From CAIKZZ01 sp037443765 (GTDB lineage Bacteria; Pseudomonadota; Gammaproteobacteria; Steroidobacterales; Steroidobacteraceae): a stretch of 6,035 nucleotides of DNA. Where the stretch lies: positions 1 through 6,035 of the forward strand of contig JBBINS010000170.1 in the NCBI GenBank assembly GCA_037443765.1. Reading direction: 5' to 3'. Made by a program: the position numbers and the translations under genes. Positions 1 through 6,035 of the stretch are shown in pieces. Within the stretch, counting starts at the first letter, position 1, and each line of letters opens with the position of its first letter. The notes under the pieces were generated by a model. That model saw nothing but the letters and a program-made list of their open reading frames with translations. It did not search any database and was not told where the DNA came from.

Positions 1-2087
<2,087 letters not shown>

Positions 2088-2090
<3 letters not shown>

Positions 2091-2242
2091 CTACGTATTC
2101 TCGCTGATTGGAGCTCGCGTTGCCCGGCGGTCGTGCCGATGGACCGGGCCCGCGCGGCCGCCCCCGGGGCGGCCGGCCCGCTCGGCCCCGCCGAATTTCC
2201 CGGCCGCGGGCAAGGTGATAGCTCGCAGCGAAATACGTAATG
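2088..2242. repeat. Long imperfect inverted repeat between ygiQ and the cytochrome operon
   Basis: The left arm begins CATCTACGTATTCTCGCTG (2088-2106). The right arm ends CAGCGAAATACGTAATG (2226-2242). Read as its reverse complement, the right arm matches the left at all 17 positions with two single-base gaps. Further matching blocks follow inward in the same order: GAGCT, then TTGCCCG plus GCGG (left about 2111-2130, right about 2204-2225), then CGGGCC (2145-2150) against GGCCCG (2175-2180), then the core palindrome. The whole 155 bp could therefore fold as one interrupted hairpin or cruciform. The left arm contains the ygiQ ATG. I cannot assign it to a known element: a MITE-like insertion, a regulatory hairpin or a relic of an inverted duplication are all possible. 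Confidence 0.7.
2156..2174. repeat. GC-rich core palindrome
   Basis: GGCCGCCCC (2156-2164) and GGGGCGGCC (2166-2174) are perfect reverse complements around a single C. An outer CGGGCC/GGCCCG pair extends the stem after a 5-base bulge on the left side. The stem is made only of G and C, and no T-run follows on either strand, so it does not look like a standard intrinsic terminator. It forms the centre of the larger inverted repeat. Confidence 0.75.
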
Positions 2243-2325
2243 GCCGGGCTTTGTATCTCCGTTTTGACCGGTTAGTTTGGCGCCGCTTTCAAAAACAGGG
2301 TTCTGCTGAAGTTGAAGGAGCGGAA
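2243..2325 (+). promoter_or_regulatory. Probable leader/promoter region of the cytochrome operon
   Basis: This stretch is clearly more AT-rich than the rest of the window, as expected for a promoter in such a genome. A -35-like TTGACC lies at 2264-2269, but no good -10 hexamer sits 16-18 bases downstream (the best is TTTCAA at 2287-2292). It also contains the palindrome ACCGGT (2267-2272). I infer the promoter from position and base composition; the exact start site is not visible. Confidence 0.35.
2315..2320 (+). promoter_or_regulatory. Ribosome binding site of the cytochrome-porin gene
   Basis: AAGGAG lies 5 bases before the ATG at 2326. It fixes the start over an in-frame upstream extension that reaches 1942 and would overlap the ygiQ start on the other strand. 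Confidence 0.85.
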
Positions 2326-3726
2326 ATGAACCTCGATCGTAAGGGGCTTGCCATCGCAGCCCGCATTCTGGCCCCGATCCTCGTCATGCTCGCCGCACCC
2401 GCGGCCCAGGCCGTGCCGAGCTTCGCCCGCCAGACCGGCATGGCCTGCGAGGCGTGCCACACCGTCTGGCCGGAACTCACCCATTTCGGTCGCGTCTTCA
2501 AGGCCAATGGCTACATCCTGGACAACCTGAAGCAGGTTCGCGGCGTCACGGCCCAGAAGGAGGAGATGCTGTCGCTCGCGAGCCTCCCGCCGCTGTCGCT
2601 GATGATCCAGGCGTCCTACACGTCGGTCGCGGCGGCCCAGCCCGACTCCTCCGGCACCGGCACCGCCCAGAACGGCACGGTCGCGTTCCCGCAGCAGGTG
2701 AGCCTCTTCTACGCCGGCAAGATCGCGCCCCACGTCGGCGCCTTCCTGCAGCTGACCTACGGCAACGACTCCGGCACGATCGGCATCGACAACACCGACA
2801 TCCGCGTCACCGACCTCAAGGTGCTGCCGGGCGACCAGAGCCTGATCTACGGCCTGTCGGTGAACAACAACCCGACCGTGCAGGACCTCTGGAACACGAC
2901 GCCCGCGTTCGGTTTCCCGTACGCGACGTCCAACAACGCACCGGGTGGCTCGTTCGGCACCCAGATCGACGGCGCGCGCGCCCAGGACGTCGCGGGCGTC
3001 ACGGCCTACGCGTTCTGGAACGAGTCGCTGTACGGCGAGATCGGCCTCTATCGCTCGGCAAAGCAGGGCACCGCAGGCCCGCTTGACAGCAAGACCACGG
3101 GCGGAGTCGTCGACGGCACGGCGCCCTACTGGCGCGTCGCGTACGAGCACAACTGGGGCCGGCACTCACTCGAGGGCGGGTTATACGGCGCGACCTTCAA
3201 GATCTTCCCCGACCTGACCGGTAGCGGCTACGGCTCGCCGCTCACCGGGCCGAGCGACAAGTTCGAGGACGTCGCCGAGGACGTCCAGTACCAGTACGTC
3301 GGCGACCAGCACCTCTTCAGCGTCACGGCGACCCGCATCCACGAGAAGCAGACGCTGGACGCGACCTACGCGGCCGCGCTCGCCGCCTTCAACGCGTCGG
3401 GCGGCACGACGACCCTCAACAACATCAGCAACGACCTGACGACGATCCGCGGCAACGCGACCTACTACTACCGGCGCAAGATCGGCGGCACGGTCGGCTT
3501 CTTCCAGACCACTGGCAGCACGGATGCCGCGCTCGCGCCGAACTCGCCGGACACCAAGGGCTGGATCGCCGAGTTGAACTACATGCCGTGGCTCAACACC
3601 AAGTTCTCCGTTCAGTACACCGGCTACAGCAAGATCGACGGTCTGACCACGGGCACGCTCGGGGTGACCGGCCGCAAGGCGAGCGACAACAACACGATCT
3701 ACATCCTCGCCTGGCTGTCGTACTGA
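2326..3726 (+). CDS. Outer-membrane fused monoheme cytochrome c-porin (Cyc2-like)
   Basis: This 466-residue precursor has a basic N-terminus, a hydrophobic stretch (about residues 8-26) and a likely signal peptidase site after A-Q-A (residue 29), so it is exported. Directly after cleavage comes VPSFARQTGMACEACH, with the single heme c site C41-E-A-C44-H45, then PELTHFGRVFKANGY. Residues from about 75 to the end show alternating, glycine- and aromatic-rich segments typical of an outer-membrane beta-barrel, with a terminal ILAWLSY ending in tyrosine as barrel proteins often do. A motif NNNPTVQDLWNTTPAFGFPY sits at 180-199. The short heme segment joined to a barrel, and the total length, fit the Cyc2-type cytochrome-porins (A. 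ferrooxidans Cyc2 is about 485 residues). Such proteins carry electrons across the outer membrane, from Fe(II) in characterised members. The electron donor here is unknown; a broader family without shown iron oxidation is the alternative. It heads an operon with a diheme cytochrome and needs the cytochrome c maturation machinery, which is not in the window. Confidence 0.8.
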   Translation: MNLDRKGLAIAARILAPILVMLAAPAAQAVPSFARQTGMACEACHTVWPELTHFGRVFKANGYILDNLKQVRGVTAQKEEMLSLASLPPLSLMIQASYTSVAAAQPDSSGTGTAQNGTVAFPQQVSLFYAGKIAPHVGAFLQLTYGNDSGTIGIDNTDIRVTDLKVLPGDQSLIYGLSVNNNPTVQDLWNTTPAFGFPYATSNNAPGGSFGTQIDGARAQDVAGVTAYAFWNESLYGEIGLYRSAKQGTAGPLDSKTTGGVVDGTAPYWRVAYEHNWGRHSLEGGLYGATFKIFPDLTGSGYGSPLTGPSDKFEDVAEDVQYQYVGDQHLFSVTATRIHEKQTLDATYAAALAAFNASGGTTTLNNISNDLTTIRGNATYYYRRKIGGTVGFFQTTGSTDAALAPNSPDTKGWIAELNYMPWLNTKFSVQYTGYSKIDGLTTGTLGVTGRKASDNNTIYILAWLSY

Positions 3727-3741
3727 GCCGCGTCGGACCTG

Positions 3742-3747
3742 AAGGAG
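3742..3747 (+). promoter_or_regulatory. Ribosome binding site of the diheme cytochrome gene
   Basis: AAGGAG lies 8 bases before the ATG at 3756 and only 3 bases before another ATG at 3751. The latter frame reads ATG-CAA-TGA and stops at once, so spacing and frame both favour 3756. Confidence 0.85.
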
Positions 3748-3755
3748 ACAATGCA

Positions 3756-4379
3756 ATGAGACACGCAATAGTGACGACCCTCGGGCTCCTCTGCGCGTTC
3801 GGCCTCGGCGCCGCGCGCGCCGACGCGGTCGACGCCGCGACGCACGAGCACGCCGTCCGCATCGCCGTCGGCACCTGCGGCAGCTGCCACGGCCCCACGG
3901 GCGTCAGCGAGCAGCCGAAGTACCCGCGCCTCGCCGGCCAGAATGCCAACTACCTGGCCGCCCAGCTGAAGGCGTTTCGCGGGCAGACCCGCGGCGACGC
4001 CGACGCGATCGGCTACATGTGGGGCATGGCGGGCACGCTCGAGGACGACACGATCGACGCGCTGGCGCAGTACTACGCCTCGCAGAAGGCCGCGCGCGGC
4101 CACGCCGGCGACCCGGCGCTCGTCGCGAGGGGCCGGGAGATCTACGAGAAGGGCGTCGAGTCGGTCGGCGTGCCGGCCTGCGCCGCCTGCCACGGGCCGG
4201 ACGCGCACGGCATGGGCGACTTCCCGCGCCTCGCGGGCCAGCACGCGCAGTACGTGATGAAGCAGCTCGCCTCGTTCCAGAGCAACATGCGCAACGTCGC
4301 CGTCATGCACGGCGTCGCGCAGGGGCTCAAGGTCGAGGAGATGCGCGCGGTCGCCGCCTACCTCGAGGCGCAGCAGTAG
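3756..4379 (+). CDS. Periplasmic diheme cytochrome c (c4/c553 type)
   Basis: This 207-residue protein starts with a signal peptide (MRHAIVTTLGLLCAFGLGAA, with cleavage likely near A22, A-R-A|D). Two cytochrome c domains follow in tandem. Domain 1 has C41-G-S-C44-H45 followed by KYPRLAGQNANYLAAQLKAF, with M91 (or M88) as candidate sixth heme ligand. Domain 2 has C142-A-A-C145-H146, then DFPRLAGQHAQYVMKQLASF, with M184 in NVAVMHGVAQGL as the candidate ligand. The repeated P-R-L-A-G-Q...Y...Q-L...F pattern is characteristic of diheme c4-type cytochromes, and the length is normal for them. They shuttle electrons in the periplasm, often to a terminal oxidase. The gene lies 29 bp after the cytochrome-porin stop with its own strong ribosome site, so co-transcription is likely and it is the natural partner for the outer-membrane heme. 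The same order is known for cyc2-cyc1 in acidophilic iron oxidizers. The family call is firm; the partnership is inferred. Confidence 0.92.
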   Translation: MRHAIVTTLGLLCAFGLGAARADAVDAATHEHAVRIAVGTCGSCHGPTGVSEQPKYPRLAGQNANYLAAQLKAFRGQTRGDADAIGYMWGMAGTLEDDTIDALAQYYASQKAARGHAGDPALVARGREIYEKGVESVGVPACAACHGPDAHGMGDFPRLAGQHAQYVMKQLASFQSNMRNVAVMHGVAQGLKVEEMRAVAAYLEAQQ

Positions 4380-4387
4380 CGGCGCCC

Positions 4388-5170
4388 CTAGCCTGCCCCC
4401 GGAGTCCAGCGGCTCACCGCCGCCGGCTCCGGTCGCGGCAGGAGCGGCGCGCGGCACAGGTACTCGCCGCCGCGCCGAAATCCCACCGCCTCTGCGACGC
4501 GAGCCGCGATCGCGGCTTCCCGCTCGCCGTGGTTGACCATCCAGAACTCGCCGCCGGGCTCGAGGTTGTCGCGGATGCGTGCAAACAGCCGCTGCGGCGC
4601 GAGCACCGACAGCGGCAGCCGCCACGCGAGCACCGGCAGCGTCGTCACGAACGGGAAGAACGCGGTGACGAGGCCGGCACGGCGCGTCACGGAGGAGTAG
4701 TCCGCCACGACGAACTCGGTCGCGGGCAGGTCGCGGACATAGCCGAGCGCGCGCTCGGCGCGATTGACGCGTCCGCGCAGCCGCCGGTAGCCCTCGAGCT
4801 CGAAGCCGGTGAGCGCCGCCGGCCTGAACGCCGCGTGCAACGCTGCGGCGTACCAGAAGCTCGCCGAGCCGACGTCGTGGACGACGCGGCCGGCCGGCGC
4901 GTCGATCCCGAACGCGTCCAGGCTCTGGGCGATGAGTTCGAGACGCGCATAGTTCGCGAGCGCCGTCGGCGCGCCGTAGCGCGCCTCGAAGGCGACCCCG
5001 TAGCGTGCGGCGAGGCCCGCGATGCGCGCGCGCGTCGGCGCGGCGAGGTCCTCGCCGGCGAGCGACCGGGCCGGAACCTCCGGCCGCGGGCCGCGGACCC
5101 GGCCGAGTCGCTCGGAGAGCTTGAGCACGAGGCCATAGCGCGCCGAGCGCAGGCGATCGGTCAGGAACAT
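4388..5170 (-). CDS. Class I SAM-dependent methyltransferase-like protein
   Basis: A 260-residue protein with no signal peptide. The middle shows a Rossmann-type SAM-binding pattern: VVHDVGSASFWYAAALHAAF (96-115, resembling motif I with D99 and G101), LTGFELEG (120-127, acidic E124/E126 at the end of the second strand), and FVVADYSS (153-160, D157 in the motif III position). LEPGGEFWMVNHG (203-215) fits the usual post-strand-4/5 segment of this fold. The motif I glycines are reduced (DVGSAS rather than DxGxGxG), so activity is not certain. The substrate is unknown. The ATG at 5170 is the first one after an in-frame TGA at 5263-5261, although no clear ribosome site precedes it. It lies 90 bp after the PEBP gene on the same strand and may be co-transcribed with it. 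Its stop faces the diheme cytochrome stop across 8 bp. Confidence 0.75.
   Translation of the reverse strand: MFLTDRLRSARYGLVLKLSERLGRVRGPRPEVPARSLAGEDLAAPTRARIAGLAARYGVAFEARYGAPTALANYARLELIAQSLDAFGIDAPAGRVVHDVGSASFWYAAALHAAFRPAALTGFELEGYRRLRGRVNRAERALGYVRDLPATEFVVADYSSVTRRAGLVTAFFPFVTTLPVLAWRLPLSVLAPQRLFARIRDNLEPGGEFWMVNHGEREAAIAARVAEAVGFRRGGEYLCRAPLLPRPEPAAVSRWTPGAG
4399..4432. terminator. Possible hairpin near the convergent gene ends
   Basis: CCGGAG (4399-4404) pairs with CTCCGG (4427-4432), and an inner GCGG/CCGC pair (4409-4412 and 4417-4420) has the loop CTCA. It lies 20 bp after the plus-strand diheme cytochrome stop, inside the 3' end of the opposite gene. There is no T-run, so an intrinsic terminator is doubtful; it may only be a GC-rich coincidence. 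Confidence 0.25.
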
Positions 5171-5260
5171 GGGGGCGTTCGCCGCGGGGCGCGCTTCCGG
5201 CAGCGGGCCCGAGGCCCGGAGCCCGTAGTGTCGTCGAAGCGCCGGCGGCGGCCAAGCCGA
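5171..5260. other. Intergenic gap between PEBP and methyltransferase-like genes
   Basis: This gap holds a 6-bp stem CGGGCC/GGCCCG (5204-5209 and 5213-5218) with a 3-base loop and no T-run. I see no clear promoter or ribosome site. It could weakly attenuate read-through from the upstream gene, but nothing decides this. Confidence 0.35.
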
Positions 5261-5737
5261 TCAGCGGCCGCGCGCGTAGCGGCCGATCAGCGCCGCCTCC
5301 TCGAGCACGTGGCCGGCCATCGCCTCCTCGAGGGCCGCCCGGGTCGGTCCCTTGAGATCCGGAAGCACCGTGTCGAGCGCGAGCAACCGGTGGACGTAGC
5401 GATGGCGTCCGACCGGCGGGCACGGCCCGCCGTAGCCCGCGCGGCCCCAGTCGTTGCGGCCGGTCAGCGCGCCCGGCGGCAATCCCCGGCGCGCGGCATT
5501 CTCGGCGAACGCACGCGTGGTCGGCGGGATGTTGTAGACGATCCAGTGCACCCACGTCATCTGCGGCGCGTCGGGGTCCGGCGCATCGGGATCCTCGATG
5601 ACCAGCACCAGGCTCTGGGTGCCACCGGGTAGCCCCGCGAACGCGAGCGGCGGCGACGCATCCTCGCCGTCGCACGTGTAGCGCTCCGGGATGGCGGCGT
5701 CCGCGCCGAAGGCGGGCGAACTGATGGCGAGCGTCAT
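5261..5737 (-). CDS. ybhB: YbhB/YbcL family Raf kinase inhibitor-like (PEBP) protein
   Basis: The 158-residue protein has the full PEBP signature set. YTCDGEDASPPL is at 20-31 and I-E-D-P-D-A-P at 47-53. WVHWIVYNIPP is at 62-72 with H64 in the anion-pocket position. GYGGPCPPVGRHRYVHRL is at 101-118, containing the conserved H-R-Y. The length equals that of E. coli YbhB, and there is no signal peptide, so it resembles cytoplasmic YbhB rather than exported YbcL. The start at 5737 is preceded by a purine-rich GAGAGAAG and gives the expected MTLAISSPAF N-terminus; a longer in-frame extension to 5989 adds non-homologous, low-quality sequence. PEBPs bind phosphorylated or phospholipid-like ligands. 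The bacterial role is poorly known, and no link to the cytochromes is evident. A dyad sits about 36 bp upstream. Confidence 0.93.
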   Translation of the reverse strand: MTLAISSPAFGADAAIPERYTCDGEDASPPLAFAGLPGGTQSLVLVIEDPDAPDPDAPQMTWVHWIVYNIPPTTRAFAENAARRGLPPGALTGRNDWGRAGYGGPCPPVGRHRYVHRLLALDTVLPDLKGPTRAALEEAMAGHVLEEAALIGRYARGR

Positions 5738-5773
5738 GGCTTCTCTCTCGTCGCGCGTGGCGCGGTGCTGCGG

Positions 5774-5806
5774 GCACGACGAGCCACTAGTGGAACCGCG
5801 TCGTGC
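5774..5806. repeat. Composite dyad upstream of the PEBP gene
   Basis: Outer arms GCACGACG (5774-5781) and CGTCGTGC (5799-5806) are perfect inverted repeats. Between them lies the perfect 10-bp palindrome CCACTAGTGG (5784-5793). No T-run follows on either strand. The position, 36 bp from the PEBP start, suits an operator or a 5' leader hairpin; which one cannot be told from sequence. Confidence 0.6.
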
Positions 5807-5987
5807 GCCAGCGCCAATGCGGACTTGCCACGCGCGGCAGCTCCATCGGCTCGACCGCGCACGCGCGGCCGCTCCGCGGGCGGCGGGACCGAGCCGCGCA
5901 TCGTGGCGCCCCCGCAGCGGGAGTGTGAGAATCCCGGTGGGGCATGCCACGCCCCGACCAGTATCCCCGCCCGGAGCGCGCCCTGCC

Positions 5988-6035
5988 ATGGCCGACCACC
6001 GCGATAACCCCGGCCTGCCGCCGGCATGCCCGGCG
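5988..6035 (+). CDS. Possible start of a plus-strand gene cut by the window edge
   Basis: The ATG at 5988 opens 16 codons (MADHRDNPGLPPACPA) to the edge, mostly G/C-ending. GGAG lies 11 bases upstream (5973-5976), slightly far, and a -10-like element is at 5927-5932. The fragment is too short to recognise a family. An overlapping frame from the ATG at 5944 is also open, so this is a weak call. Confidence 0.25.
   Translation, partial: MADHRDNPGLPPACPA

Larger units (their letters stand above)
5738..6035. other. Intergenic region upstream of the PEBP gene
   Basis: No convincing complete gene is seen on either strand; open frames here give arginine/alanine-rich translations typical of random GC-rich DNA. 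It holds the dyad at 5774-5806, a weak plus-strand -10-like sequence TGTGAGAAT (5924-5932) without a good -35, a small GGGGC/GCCCC hairpin (5939-5943 and 5951-5955), and a possible gene start at 5988. Confidence 0.5.

Noticed and set aside
2272..3165. A 297-codon open frame on the minus strand
   Set aside because: It is antisense to the cytochrome-porin gene, which has a signal peptide, heme motif and ribosome site; the antisense product shows no recognisable domain.
3588..3755. N-terminal extension of the diheme cytochrome gene into the preceding gene
   Set aside because: The ATG at 3756 has a well-placed ribosome site and begins a proper signal peptide.
4019..5632. A 537-codon open frame on the plus strand
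   Set aside because: It is out of frame with the cytochrome and antisense to the two right-hand genes, with low-complexity arginine-rich translation.
3699..5777. A 692-codon open frame on the minus strand
   Set aside because: It runs antisense through the diheme cytochrome and out of frame through the methyltransferase-like and PEBP genes, all of which have clear families or motifs in other frames.
5738..5989. 84-residue N-terminal extension of the PEBP gene
   Set aside because: PEBP proteins of this type start at the MTLAISSP segment and are about 158 residues long; the extra sequence has no family resemblance.

Overview
The window is a very GC-rich piece of bacterial chromosome, most likely from a high-GC beta- or gammaproteobacterium. 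That placement rests on the gene families and on the strong G/C bias at third codon positions; no rRNA or species-specific marker is present to settle it. I support five genes, plus a very tentative sixth starting at the right edge.

Left third (1-2090, minus strand): a nearly complete ygiQ-type radical SAM gene whose 3' end runs off the window. It is separated from the next gene by a divergent intergenic region of 235 bp. Most of that region (2088-2242) reads as one long imperfect inverted repeat with a very GC-rich palindromic core. The repeat includes the ygiQ start codon.

Centre (2326-4379, plus strand): a tight two-gene operon of exported c-type cytochromes. The first gene encodes a signal peptide, a single heme site (C-E-A-C-H) in a very short N-terminal segment, and then about 400 residues that look like an outer-membrane beta-barrel ending in an aromatic residue. 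This is the architecture of the Cyc2-like fused cytochrome-porins. The second gene, 29 bp downstream, encodes a periplasmic diheme cytochrome of the c4/c553 type with two CxxCH motifs. Together they form a plausible electron conduit: outer-membrane heme, then a soluble periplasmic diheme shuttle, then the inner-membrane chain. The cyc2-cyc1 pair of acidophilic iron oxidizers has the same order of parts. Iron oxidation is an inference here, because the broader cytochrome-porin family also occurs where no such activity has been shown.

Right third (4388-5737, minus strand): two genes in the same orientation, a YbhB/YbcL-type (PEBP, Raf-kinase-inhibitor-like) protein and then a SAM-dependent methyltransferase-like protein. 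They converge on the cytochrome operon with only 8 bp between the facing stop codons. The region 5738-6035 holds no convincing complete gene. It contains a composite dyad just upstream of the PEBP gene and a possible start of a plus-strand gene at the edge.

The most interesting points are the cytochrome-porin/diheme pair and the unexplained long inverted repeat in front of it.
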